From Cladocopium goreaui (lineage: Eukaryota > Sar > Dinophyceae > Suessiales > Symbiodiniaceae): DNA of 64,000 nt. This document shows, piece after piece, positions 19,909 to 29,320 of the stretch. The stretch covers positions 282,001 through 346,000 of the forward strand of contig CAMXCT020001446.1 in NCBI GenBank assembly GCA_947184155.2, in the 5' to 3' direction. Under the pieces are notes generated by a model, which made no database searches, was not told the origin of the DNA, and saw only the letters and a list, made by a program, of their open reading frames with translations. Position numbers and translations under genes: made by a program. Position 1 is the first letter of the stretch. Each line of letters begins with the position of its first letter.

Positions 19909-21834
19909 CTAGCACTCGTACTCGGCCTTGTGCCTCCAGCACGTGTGGCAGCATGGAGTGTCAAAACGAGCTGCTGTAGCCGTCTCGTACCGTCCTTCGA
20001 TTGCAGTACGTCCGCAAAGCATGATTCTGAAGTTCTGGGCCTCCATCAAGTGCAAGGTTTTGTACTTGACGTGCTGCACAAGCTTCAAGCTGTCTGGCAC
20101 TGTTGGGAGCCTCATTGGTCTTGCAGCTCCAGTGTAACTTGCCCCAGCCTCATCCTCGCTCGAAGAGGTTGTCAGGGCGTCTGAACCATCCGACGTGTCT
20201 GATTGCTCACATTTGACCTCACCGTCATCACTGCTTGCAATCTCTATCACATCCGCACAGGCAGTTGCCGGTGCCAAATGCCCCACCGTTGGTTTGCGCG
20301 AGGTGGTCTGAAGTGATCCATCAGAAAACGATGGGCACTCCACTGTCGCCTCAAGTGGATTGATCTCACCTGAGTAGTTCAGCTCACTGTTGTGCAAGTC
20401 GCCAAAACCAGGCTGTGAAGTTCTTTTGAACCTTCCACTTCTTGTCTCATCTGGCAAGAAGTGTCCCATTCTGATTTCTGAAAGCAAGGCCTCCAGGACG
20501 CGGAGGGGACGGGCCATCGCATCCCTGCTGTAGATGACTGTGGACTTCATGAAAGAAACGTGACCACCCAAAGCCATGCGGTCTGTCCATTCGTCTCCAT
20601 GTTTCGCAAGCCAACTCAGGACGGTGCACTTGCAACTGTGCGACGTCAAACGTCTGTCCACTAGGCTATGCCCTTTGCTTTCCAAGACTAGGCGCACCCA
20701 TCTCTTCATTTCATCTGTACCCAACGGTCTCTTAGTTGGGGATCCCTCTGAGTCAGGCGCCGGCAGAGTTGGATGCCCGGCACTGAAGTTGATGCCGAGC
20801 AAGTTTCTGACGTTCACCCACTCAGCTATCCAAGGCTGTTCACTGGCACCCAACCCAGGTGCAACGGCGCACAAGAAGATGTTTCTGAAAGCAGTTGACT
20901 CTTGACATTTGCGGTTGGTGATTCTAAGTTCAGCAAAAGCGACATCACCAAACATGTCAACGTCCAATTCCAGGTTTTCCGCATGCTGCATGTCAGTCCA
21001 GCGACTTCGACTGTAAATAGCCATGAGCACTGTGCCAACAAAAACTCTTGTCCAAAGCTCTTCTGAACTGTCATGCAACACCTCATGCAGCGATAAGATC
21101 TCGACCAACTTGAAAGGAGAAGCCTGCCGCTTTGGTCTTTCATTCCGCTTTCCAACTGAACCAAGACATCGTTTGGACAGCGTTAAGGGCATCAATTCTG
21201 GCAATCCAATGACATGCTGTGCAAAGTTCAATGACTGCATGATGCTTTGCATGTTTGAAGTGGGGGCTCCCGACTCACGCAAGTTGCAGAGGAACGCATA
21301 GAGTCCATTCTCTGTGCCAGGGAAATTCTCTCCAGCATCTTTCAAATACTGCACAAAACGTAGGAAAGAATGACATCGTTTGAGAAGGGTCTGAGGTGCT
21401 TTCTTCACAAATAGATCTCTCATCATTCTCAGTTTGCAAGAAACATCTTTCAACTGCTTCAACTGTACGACAACTAAACAGGTGTCAGGCAACTGCATGA
21501 TGACGTCAAGCCACCTTTTAAGCGCTGTCTGGAACTGCGCATCCCTCATTTCTGTCCAGGATTCTTCAATGCTTGACTTCACAATTTGTTGCCAAGAAGT
21601 TGCATTGCCACTCTGAGGCTTTTGCCGTTTCGAAGGCTCCAACTGCTCCACAGGATAACTAACATGGAAAACAGGTGGTGGTAACGGTCGTTTGAAACTT
21701 GTAGACTTTGTCTCAACCAAGCTCTTACGGCCTACAATCTGTTTCCAACAACTGGTTTCCCAGGGCAAGACGACAGGACATGCAACTGGTAGTTCACTCC
21801 AAGCCTTTGCAAACTGAAGTTCAAATTTGCTCAT
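19909..21834 (-). CDS. DIRS-1 tyrosine recombinase
   Basis: 641 residues from ATG 21834, which lies four bases downstream of the sequence TTTTCGTACAG. The N-terminal half has a SAM-like, core-binding-type helical region (FLRFVQYLKDAGENFPG). The catalytic half carries the expected order: Arg in AIYSRSRWTDMQ (~275), His in LTSHSCKCTVLSW (~398), second His in ALGGHVSF (~424) and the nucleophile Tyr in TVIYSRDAMARPL (~434). A Ser/Asp/Glu-rich tail follows and ends with a His/Cys cluster (CHTCWRHKAEYEC). Such enzymes insert the double-stranded circular cDNA without target-site duplication. Closely similar in layout to the DIRS-2 recombinase. Confidence 0.85.
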   Translation of the reverse strand: MSKFELQFAKAWSELPVACPVVLPWETSCWKQIVGRKSLVETKSTSFKRPLPPPVFHVSYPVEQLEPSKRQKPQSGNATSWQQIVKSSIEESWTEMRDAQFQTALKRWLDVIMQLPDTCLVVVQLKQLKDVSCKLRMMRDLFVKKAPQTLLKRCHSFLRFVQYLKDAGENFPGTENGLYAFLCNLRESGAPTSNMQSIMQSLNFAQHVIGLPELMPLTLSKRCLGSVGKRNERPKRQASPFKLVEILSLHEVLHDSSEELWTRVFVGTVLMAIYSRSRWTDMQHAENLELDVDMFGDVAFAELRITNRKCQESTAFRNIFLCAVAPGLGASEQPWIAEWVNVRNLLGINFSAGHPTLPAPDSEGSPTKRPLGTDEMKRWVRLVLESKGHSLVDRRLTSHSCKCTVLSWLAKHGDEWTDRMALGGHVSFMKSTVIYSRDAMARPLRVLEALLSEIRMGHFLPDETRSGRFKRTSQPGFGDLHNSELNYSGEINPLEATVECPSFSDGSLQTTSRKPTVGHLAPATACADVIEIASSDDGEVKCEQSDTSDGSDALTTSSSEDEAGASYTGAARPMRLPTVPDSLKLVQHVKYKTLHLMEAQNFRIMLCGRTAIEGRYETATAARFDTPCCHTCWRHKAEYEC

Positions 21835-22032
21835 ACTGCTGTACGAAAATCACAGTGAAAGTGGAGTTCAAAATAACTCCAAGCTGAAGGCCATCACACC
21901 ATACGGCAAGGCAGCAGCTACGCGGCACCGCGGATTGGTGTGCAAGTTTGGCCAACAAAAGACATTGAAGGTCAGGGTAAATGAACCACTGAAAATAAAA
22001 CAAATGAAGTGGAACAAAAAAGACCCCGATGC

Positions 22033-22442
22033 AATTTTCGATTCCTCATAAAAATTGTTTGAGGAAACCCAACCCTCCCACACCTTGAAACGGGATGTTG
22101 CGGAGAATGGATACTTGGCATGTGACATGTTCAATGCAAGTGAACGCAACGAACAGGATTTGTTTGTTTTAAACAAGAGGACATCCTGTGAAAGTGAAAG
22201 AGCATTGAGGTTTTGTTGGGTTGTTTAAACAACTTCTGAAATTTCAATGCAGGAAAAGGAATTGAGTATCCTCGTTGTTCAGAACAGTCAAAACTTCCAA
22301 GTTACTTGAGGGAAACAGTTTCAGGTGATGAAGTTTCATGTCAGTGCAACCTCTTTTTGTTTGTAGCCAAATGTTTGGCTTTTACAAAAAGTTTGCTTGT
22401 TTCAGTGAAATAAGGCTTTCATCTTCTGCGAAGAGTTCGAGC
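22033..22442 (-). repeat. DIRS-1 split repeat A1 (sense 5' end)
   Basis: 410-bp direct copy of A2 (14159-14568). Its outer end, TTCGAGC at 22442, is the right insertion boundary. Confidence 0.9.
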
Positions 22443-22912
22443 GTGATCCCCTGAAAATGTTGGCCCAGTCCCCTGCATCAGCTTCACATGAACTGCAATG
22501 GCCATGAAAGTCATGACTTCGCAGACCTGCATTGCATCACCTGTGATCAGCCAAATCATTTTGCCAGGAATGCGCCAAGAAGAGGTTCGGAATTGGGTTG
22601 ATGGCAGGTTCCGCGGTTTTGGGCAATGGCTCAGCGAGCCGTGGGTGGCCCTGCAGTTCTCCTCAAGGCGAGCCATACGCATAAGCAATGCCAACATTTT
22701 TTTGCATTCCAGGCATATTTGAAACATGCAATGGCAGCATCTATAGCCATGCGTGTTTGGATCGATTGATCCCATGCATCCATGCAGGGCTTTATTTTCA
22801 AAGCTCGCAGTTTGCTTGCAGGGCCTCTGTGGCTCGCAATTTTTCTTACAAAAACCATGTTCCATCCAAAAAACAGATGGTTCGATTTTGTTTTCCTATA
22901 CCCCCAAATTCT
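22443..22912 (+). other. Host sequence downstream of the interrupted transposase-like gene
   Basis: The first bases continue the reading frame of the gene broken at 13763 and supply its stop. The remainder shows no gene. CCCTGC/GCAGGG motifs recur at about 22652, 22783 and 22817, as in the 1-13 kb region, consistent with the two flanks being one locus. Confidence 0.5.
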
Positions 22913-23085
22913 AGTTAGTCATGGTTATCCTAGTTAGGTAACTAGGTTATAAGTGGGCTAATCATGATTATGTAAGTGGGATAACCTAGTTAATAACCAT
23001 GGTTACGTAAGTGGGATAACCATGGTTATAACCAGGTTATAAGTAGGCTAAACACTTACTAAGTGGGATAACTAATTATAAGTAC
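22913..23085. repeat. AT-rich repeat of GGTTAT/ATAACC palindromic units
   Basis: Short direct and inverted units (GGTTATAAGTGGGCTAA, GTAAGTGGGATAACC, AACCATGGTTA) repeat imperfectly. The tract abuts the point where copy 2 of the multi-ORF element is cut off at about 23100. Confidence 0.8.
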
Positions 23086-23099
23086 CTACGGTCATCCAA

Positions 23100-23359
23100 G
23101 GTGGGAAAGGTGCCGTAGATGGAGTCCATGGTGGGCGTGTTGGGAACGATGGAGATGTAGGTGGCGGAGGCGGTATCCCGGACGGGTTCCAAAAAGGTCG
23201 ATGGGTCGTCATTGCATAGTGCATCGGGCCACGGAACACAGGTACTGCTTGGTGCCATCCATGTTGATGACGAGGAGGTGTGCGAGAGCGATCCGGCTGG
23301 GAAGGAGGAATTCCGTTCCCGTCAGAGCTGAACTGGGAAATCAGGTCCTGGGACGCCAT
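23100..23359 (-). pseudogene. Copy 2 ORF2, truncated
   Basis: From the ATG at 23359 (MASQDLISQFSSDGNG) the frame matches ORF2 of copy 1 for about 85 residues, including HGWHQAVPVFRGPMHYAM. It then leaves the alignment at ~23100 and soon stops. The acceptor-like TCACCGCAG upstream (about 23417) is conserved with copy 1. Confidence 0.7.
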
Positions 23360-23708
23360 GATGTAGACGGGGTCACGAGATAATAGGTCAAAATAAGCTC
23401 GAACTGCCGACTGAAAGCTGCGGTGAGGTGTCAAGGTGAGACGAGGATGGTGTGCGATTGAAACGGTGTGAAACATGATACGTGGTCCCTGTGTGTGAAA
23501 CGTAAAGTGAAATACGAAGCTGGCACAAGGTTCAAATATCATGAGCATGCAGCAGTTCACAAACCTTTTGAGGGAAGAAGTGGCATCAATACCGAATGTC
23601 GGGAGAAGCATTGTTACTCCAAAAAGATCGGGCAGGGCCACTAGGCTCACTGTATCGCTGTCGTAGAATAGTCGATACTTGTTCCGGTACTCCTCAGAGG
23701 TAAAGAGT

Positions 23709-26324
23709 TCACCAGCGAGATCTGGAGTGGTATGTCGAGTGACGAGAACGAGGTTGGCCTTCACGGTGCTGGTCTCGAGAATGGCCTTCGTGATGGGAAG
23801 ATCGGCGATCTCGACGACTGTAGGTTGAGTTGTCCCAAGAAGCATTGTCGTGCCAAGATCGGCGAGCATGATCTCGAGAGCCAGACGCGGTGGTCTCGTG
23901 GTGGCCAGTTGTGTCTCGAGAGTCGTCTGGAGGTGGGTCCGAAGGTGCTGGTGCGTCGGCAGGAGGGTCAGGTCGTACTGGACGTGCATGATCATCTGGA
24001 GGTTCCGTGGGTGGATTTGTCTCCGCTGCCTGGTGTGTGATCAAGCCCGGGAAAACCGAATGAGTGGAGGCAACATAGCATATGGATGCGGCGCTGGAGT
24101 TCATAGCCGTTGCATTGTCTTTGCCCTTGGCGATGCCCGCGAGGTTGCACAAGCGTTGAATTTGGTCATTTCCTCCAGCTAGGGCGCGGATGCATTTGGG
24201 TGAGCGACAAATGGCCAGTAGGCCAGATGGGTTTTGTCCTTTCCCTATGCGATAGAGCTGAGAGGTACAAATCTTGACAGCATAGCCTGGCAGAGTGTCG
24301 ATGTCAGCGATCTCAGAGGACATACCGAAGAACCCGTAACATGGGTATTGAGTCGGGACGCCGGCTTCGTTTTTTGTCCAAGTTGCCGGGCGGATGCAGT
24401 CTTCCGCGAGAATTTTGGCAACTGATTCCCAACTCGTTTTGTGGTAGATCAGGTAGGTGCCCATGTGCTCGCCACGATAGATCGGTTTCTTTCTCAATCC
24501 CGTGGGGACCGTGATGGTCAGCAGGTTCTCTGGCTCGATGTAAAATGCTTTGGTTTGCCTCGCAAGCTCGATGTCCAGTAAGTTGGATTGTGCAAAGGCC
24601 CTGGCAATGTTCTTGACAGTGGCTTGGCTTGCTTTGATATAAATACGTTGGTTGTTGACGGTGCGATATGGTTGAGCCAACTGGTGGAACATCTCGTCAA
24701 CGAATTGGTTGAAGAGCTGCAAGATGGCCGGGGTCAGTGATTGGCGTAGAGGCACTGTATGGTCGGGGTCAAGCTCAGTCAAGCAGCGGACCCTAAGGGG
24801 ATCATTGGCTGCCTCAACCATTTCACTGAGGTCGATGTCATTCGTGTCGAATTTTGAGATCGAGATTGCATCTGTCACCTCAGAATTTTCACTGTCACCG
24901 TCGGGGACGCGGAAGGACACAGCGCCAAGTGGTGCTGTAGTGTGGGATGGTGGGTTGGTAGGTGGTTCAGGTGGCGGTGGATCGGCAGGAGAGTTGGGTC
25001 GAGCAGTGTTGTGGTGGTAGTTGTCGGTGTAATGGCTGTCGTTCCATGTGCCCCAGGTGTCATCAGCGTCGGGAGTGGGGATGTAGGCCGGATTGGATGG
25101 GTGTGCAGCTGGTCGAAGTACGACTTCACGGCCTCTGGATCGGTGACGTGGTGTCTCGGAACGTGGTCTTGGGTGAGATCGATGACGTCGAGGAACCACG
25201 GGAGAGCGGCGTCTTGGCGGTGATCTTCGTCTGTATGGAGACGGGGTTCTGCGGTCCTTGGCGTGTTTCGTAGATGACCGATAACGAGGAAGAGGAGAAC
25301 GAGGTCGAACTGCACGTTGGGGAGAATAGCGATGATGATGGGAATGTACAGGAGGTCGACGGGAACGTGATCTTGGAGTCCTGGATCGTGGTCGGCGTGT
25401 TGGTGATGGTGGAGCATGTAGGTGGTGAGGAGGAGCGATGGCTGGAGCTGGGATGATGCGAGGGTCCGGAACGTCAGGTTCGGTGGGTCTGGCTTTCGGT
25501 GCAGGTGGAGGCATGGCAATAGGTGGTGGTGCTGCTGTGGGTAATGGTGTCGGTGGAATGGGGTTCGGTGGAGGTCCATCGTGTTGGAGGAGTAGCTGAC
25601 GTTGTTCTTGGGCTCGTTGAGAATCCATGATCAATTGTTGTTGAGCTTGAATAAGTCGAACCGATTCCGCAAGTTGCTGTGTAGTGGAGCCCAGCGCTGC
25701 AAGTTCAGGTGAAACGGATGAAGTCGGTGCTGCCGTAGGTGCCGGTGGTTTAGCAGGAGGAGAGGCTTTCGGAGCTGACCGACGTGGTTTGTCCGTTTTC
25801 TTGTCAGAGCGAAGCCTGGGAGCCGCCTTAACTGCTGGTGGTGGAGGTTCATCTGGAGGGACCATCGATGCGTCCGTCGGTAGTGGAGGTTGAATGTGGT
25901 GAGGTGGGTATGGAGAACTCTGCAAAGGTGTCGGTGGCGTAGTCGATGTAGGTGGTGTAGTCGATGTAGGTGATGGAGCCGGAGGAGAATGCCAAGTGGG
26001 TGGAGCGGTGGGTGCCGTAGGAGTCGAAAAAGTCGGTGGAGCGGTGTGCACCAGAGTGGTTTCAGGAGCCATAGGTGTGGGCATAGTGGGTACGAGTTGC
26101 GGGCCTGGTACTGCATGAGGAGCCGAAGTCAATGAGGTGAACGGCAACGATGTTGGGGCTGATGCAGACGGCACGAGCGAAGCTGAGGAAGACCATGTAG
26201 GATGCAATGGCGAGGGATGTCCGAATAGATGTGCGTTCTGCGATGATTGCTGCCACGTCGAAGATGGAGTCGTAGGCTGCGGTGGAGCAGGCCATGACGT
26301 CGGAGGAGTGGTCCACGGGTACAT
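23709..26324 (-). CDS. Copy 2 ORF1 (Pro/RS-rich protein with ART-like C-terminal domain)
   Basis: 871 residues, intact, starting at ATG 26324 two bases after CTTGAG. Same plan as copy 1 ORF1 (872 residues): Pro/Thr-rich N-terminus, a Gln-rich coiled coil (AESVRLIQAQQQLIMDSQR), an Arg/Ser-rich segment (RRPRSRTPRSRSRRP) and a C-terminal globular part with YLIYHKTSWESVAKIL and YPCYGFFGMSS. Most differences from copy 1 are substitutions in the low-complexity parts; the C-terminal domain is nearly unchanged, which suggests selection for function. Confidence 0.7.
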   Translation of the reverse strand: MYPWTTPPTSWPAPPQPTTPSSTWQQSSQNAHLFGHPSPLHPTWSSSASLVPSASAPTSLPFTSLTSAPHAVPGPQLVPTMPTPMAPETTLVHTAPPTFSTPTAPTAPPTWHSPPAPSPTSTTPPTSTTPPTPLQSSPYPPHHIQPPLPTDASMVPPDEPPPPAVKAAPRLRSDKKTDKPRRSAPKASPPAKPPAPTAAPTSSVSPELAALGSTTQQLAESVRLIQAQQQLIMDSQRAQEQRQLLLQHDGPPPNPIPPTPLPTAAPPPIAMPPPAPKARPTEPDVPDPRIIPAPAIAPPHHLHAPPSPTRRPRSRTPRSRSRRPPVHSHHHRYSPQRAVRPRSPLPRYRSSTKHAKDRRTPSPYRRRSPPRRRSPVVPRRHRSHPRPRSETPRHRSRGREVVLRPAAHPSNPAYIPTPDADDTWGTWNDSHYTDNYHHNTARPNSPADPPPPEPPTNPPSHTTAPLGAVSFRVPDGDSENSEVTDAISISKFDTNDIDLSEMVEAANDPLRVRCLTELDPDHTVPLRQSLTPAILQLFNQFVDEMFHQLAQPYRTVNNQRIYIKASQATVKNIARAFAQSNLLDIELARQTKAFYIEPENLLTITVPTGLRKKPIYRGEHMGTYLIYHKTSWESVAKILAEDCIRPATWTKNEAGVPTQYPCYGFFGMSSEIADIDTLPGYAVKICTSQLYRIGKGQNPSGLLAICRSPKCIRALAGGNDQIQRLCNLAGIAKGKDNATAMNSSAASICYVASTHSVFPGLITHQAAETNPPTEPPDDHARPVRPDPPADAPAPSDPPPDDSRDTTGHHETTASGSRDHARRSWHDNASWDNSTYSRRDRRSSHHEGHSRDQHREGQPRSRHSTYHSRSRW

Positions 26325-26830
26325 CGCTCAAGAATAATAATGAAAATTCACAGACAGGACTCAGCTCCTAGACCTACTGTTCGTGCAATTGTGCCACAAC
26401 AGGCCCGTGTTCCAGTCAGCCACGAGGGCATAAAACGGCTTTCAGGTTCCATCGAATTAGGTGCACAACATGTTTCACCTCACCAGACAACCAAAAGGAA
26501 AAGACCACACCTGAAAGACGTGTGCCTGCCTTTTCACAGTGTCTTGACATGATTTCGTGTAGCTGCAAAGGTTGCTGCAAAAAACGGAGGTTTCTGGCAG
26601 TTCGGCATGGCTTCACTTGACAGAGTGCAAAACGCTAGGATCCCTGGGACCACAGGAGCCGCGGGACGTCTTCAAAGGTGCAAAACCGCAAGGCCAACTG
26701 TTGCGATTTACTTAGATGAATTACCAAATTAAAATGTGTGAGTTCAGAATTCAAGACTGTCGACACTCACCCTGAAGAGGGTTGCCTCAAATGGCTCCAT
26801 GGCACCATGTCGGAGCCACCATGGAAATCA

Positions 26831-27454
26831 CACTAGACAAGAATGGATCATTATATGATCCGGCAGGAACTGAATCCTGAAACATGCAAACCAGCCTAGA
26901 TCGTTAGATTTATAAAGGAGCCACATGAGGTACTTCTCGAAAACGATGTAGGGCATCCAATATTGTCAAACGGAGTTTTAACCAGAGTCCATAACGTTTT
27001 GACCAGCATGTTGAAAATCCAAAATAATAATAATGTTTCGGCGATGGCTTCCCAAAATAACCCAAAGTTCATCGGCGACATGATCTCGGCGAAATAAGTC
27101 AAAAAATCAAAATACTGTCGGCGACATGGTTTCGGCGAAAATACTGAGGAAGGTTCTGATGCAATTGAATCAAGCATGAATGATCAAACGTAATGCCAGA
27201 TGTAAAATAAATTGTTTGAATGACGGCTTGGTGGTTCTCGGGTTAGCCACATCCCATCATGAAAAACAAAACTGATGCAGGTACGTCTGGCTGATCAGGC
27301 CAGATATCACCACCAATTGCAAGCGTCTTCGTTGGCAGTAGACTTGCAATGGTGCTACTGCCCCCTGCAAATGTGAAAAGATTAGAGCCATAGAAGTTCC
27401 CCTGCAAATGTGAAAAGATTAGAGCAATAGAAGTTTTACATCTGTTCAGATGTT
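26831..27454 (-). repeat. Copy 2 terminal repeat, diverged
   Basis: Alignable at both ends with the 539-bp repeats of copy 1. It starts CACTAGACAAGAATGG, includes the 17-bp palindrome at 26845-26861, and ends ACATCTGTTCAGATG before (AC)n. The middle differs, and a 37-bp segment (CCCCTGCAAATGTGAAAAG...) is tandemly duplicated at 27361-27430. Confidence 0.75.
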
Positions 27455-27671
27455 ACACACACACACGGTACAGAGACAGACACCACACGCGCACGCACAA
27501 ACAGAACACAAAGAGGACGACACATACACGCACACACACAGGCACAGACACACACGCACACAAAGAGGAAGACACATACAAGCGCACACACACAGGCACA
27601 GACACACACGCACACAAAGAGACAGACACGGGACGCACAAACAGAGACGCAGACAGACACCAGGACACACA
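27455..27671. repeat. CA-rich tract between the two element copies
   Basis: Imperfect (CA)n with GACA and CACG interruptions, and an internal duplicated unit of about 60 bp (ACACAGGCACAGACACACAC). It separates the sense 5' end of copy 2 from the sense 3' end of copy 1. Confidence 0.85.
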
Positions 27672-28210
27672 CACTAGACAAGAATGGATCATTATATGAT
27701 CCGGCAGGAACTGAATCCTGAAACATGCAAACCAGCCTAGATTATTAGATGAATAAAAGAGCCACATGAGGTACTTCTCGCAAACGATGTAGGGCATCCG
27801 AAATTGTCAAACGTAGTCATAACCAGATTCCATAGAGTTTTGACCAGCATGTGGAAATCCAAAATAATGTTTCGGCGATTGTTTCCCAAAATAACCCATA
27901 GTTCGTCGGCGACAGGGTCTCGGCGAAAATAAGTCAAAAAACATAATACTGTCGGCGATATGGTTTCGGCGAAAATCTGAGGAAGGTTCTGATGCATGCA
28001 ATACAGATTGTGGCAACCGTGTAGATTCGAAACAACGCAGTGTAACAGCTTGATCAACAGTTGAAACCAAATTTTGCAGGTACACAGAGTTGATCAGACT
28101 CTGCTTCCAGCACAAGTGGATAGCTTCGTTGGGTGCAGTCTCCACTGTGCTCTGCACCCCCCTGCAAATTAGTGAAAACCAATCAGAAGTTTTACATCTG
28201 TTCAGATGGT
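27672..28210 (-). repeat. Copy 1 terminal direct repeat (sense 3')
   Basis: It matches 40231-40769 in length and, by eye, in every base. It contains the palindrome GGATCATTATATGATCC at 27686-27702, two TCGGCGA...TTTCGGCGAAAAT-type units near 27906-27976, and the palindrome CATCTGTTCAGATG at its inner end, followed by (AC)7. Confidence 0.9.
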
Positions 28211-28331
28211 ACACACACACACACCTCGCATGTAGCGAGGTCGGTTTTTTGGAAGAACTTCGCTGGCGGAATCGGCAAGACACCAGTGAAAGTGAACCTG
28301 TAATAACCTAATGTACAAAAGGGCGGTCACT

Positions 28332-29057
28332 TCAGTCAGAAGAGGAATTCGGAGCTTGTAGAAGGACTTCCATAGCATCGTGGAAGCTCATGCGTTCAAC
28401 CATCGCCCAAGTCTGATCGAATTCCCCCGATGCCGTAGCAGCCTTCAAGGTGTCAGATAGATCTTTGGCTAATTCATGGATCCGGGTGGTCAGCCTTGGT
28501 TCATCTCCAGGAGATGTCGTCTCAATGGGCACATTGTGAAAAGGATGGTGTCCATGTACAAGGGGAATCTCAAAATGATGTCGCCAATAGTCCGCTGTGC
28601 GCAGGGACCACTCCCAGTTGCCGGAGAGACCATAGAAATAGTGTTCAGGGTCACGACATCGGGAATGCCCTAACAAAGGAATTTCTTCAATGAATAGCTC
28701 CCTGGTGTTGTTGGAGTGGGTAATGACCTTGAATTGGATCTGGTGAACCACGCGAGAAGAGAACTGAGCACGATGGAAGTAGTTGTGTGTAGAACTTGAG
28801 TCTGTCGGAAATGGAACGCCAGGAGGTGCTGGTCCTGAATATGTATCAGAATGGGCCAGTGTACCCGTAGCAGGTGCCGTACTGTCAGTTACCAAAGGTG
28901 CCGGAGTAGGGTTGGTCGTAGTGTCGGGAGCTCCTGAGTGACATAGTGCAGAAGTCGAGGCGTCTGGTACTTGAACTGGGTCGGTAGGAGCGAGTCCACG
29001 AGTAGAGTTCGCAGGCCAAGACAAGCCCGCCACGGTCGCGTCTCGTTTGTGTTCCAT
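28332..29057 (-). CDS. Element ORF8, paralogue of ORF6
   Basis: 241 residues from ATG 29057, eight bases after the acceptor-like TATTTGTGACAG. Upstream in-frame sequence is hydrophobic (ALFLVFVTV) and is best read as a translated pyrimidine tract, not a signal peptide. The N-terminal third is Pro/Thr/Ser-rich. The middle contains VHQIQFKVI and SLRTADYWRHHFEIPL, which align with VHSVFIKKL and TLRTTANHWRRYYDVPI of ORF6. The tail is helical and acidic. Function unknown. Its partner ORF7 is likewise a paralogue of ORF5. Confidence 0.65.
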   Translation of the reverse strand: MEHKRDATVAGLSWPANSTRGLAPTDPVQVPDASTSALCHSGAPDTTTNPTPAPLVTDSTAPATGTLAHSDTYSGPAPPGVPFPTDSSSTHNYFHRAQFSSRVVHQIQFKVITHSNNTRELFIEEIPLLGHSRCRDPEHYFYGLSGNWEWSLRTADYWRHHFEIPLVHGHHPFHNVPIETTSPGDEPRLTTRIHELAKDLSDTLKAATASGEFDQTWAMVERMSFHDAMEVLLQAPNSSSD

Positions 29058-29320
29058 GGGTGAAACTGTCACAAATACGAGAAATAGTGCAACAACGGCT
29101 GAAGCATCAAGAATTGCAGAAGAAAGCCAATCCCGAAATTGATAATATTCACAAAAATGAAAAAAGTGAAATCCAGTCCTCAATCAAGTGGGTCAGTTGC
29201 GACGGAGAAGCCACAGCTCCAAGTCAAATAAAATAGAAATCGAAAAATCCTTTGTGTTAGTGGGGTGTCAAGGAGGAATTGAAAACCCTGTAGCATGGTC
29301 TTTTTTGGCCGGCTAGTGCA

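Larger units (their letters stand above)
13763..22442 (-). mobile_element. DIRS-1: tyrosine-recombinase retrotransposon with split direct repeats
   Basis: In sense order (minus strand) the layout is A1 (22442-22033), tyrosine recombinase, Gag in two frames, methyltransferase-RT-RNase H, B1 (14898-14569), A2 (14568-14159), a 67-bp linker, B2 (14091-13764). A1-ORFs-B1-A2-B2 is the arrangement described for PAT/Ngaro-type DIRS elements. No target-site duplication is seen, as expected for a tyrosine recombinase; the A|B junction, left end and right end share a C at the crossover. The repeat pairs are near-identical, so insertion is recent. The recombinase ORF comes first, unlike the usual gag-RT-RH-YR order. 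Confidence 0.85.
23100..27454 (-). mobile_element. Copy 2 of the multi-ORF GIY-YIG/RT element, 3' truncated
   Basis: It keeps the terminal repeat (27454-26831), the leader, an intact ORF1 and the start of ORF2. It then ends abruptly at about 23100 inside the proline-rich part of ORF2, next to the GGTTAT repeat. Similarity to copy 1 extends over the leader (26340-26830 against 39720-40230) and both ORFs. Loss of the sense 3' part is the opposite of the 5' truncation usual for target-primed retroelements, so deletion or recombination is more likely. Its 5' end borders a (CA)n tract. Confidence 0.7.

Noticed and set aside
13763..22442. Target-site duplication for DIRS-1
   Set aside because: Flanks GGCAACC and GTGATCC share no duplication; tyrosine recombinases do not make one.
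27737..28057. 106-residue ORF inside the terminal repeats
   Set aside because: It lies fully within the repeat, is identical in both copies only because the repeats are, and is broken in the diverged third copy.
27672..28210. Hammerhead ribozyme in the terminal repeat
   Set aside because: Penelope-like repeats often hold one, so I looked for CTGATGA with a matching GAAA on both strands; only CTGATGC without the rest of the core was found.
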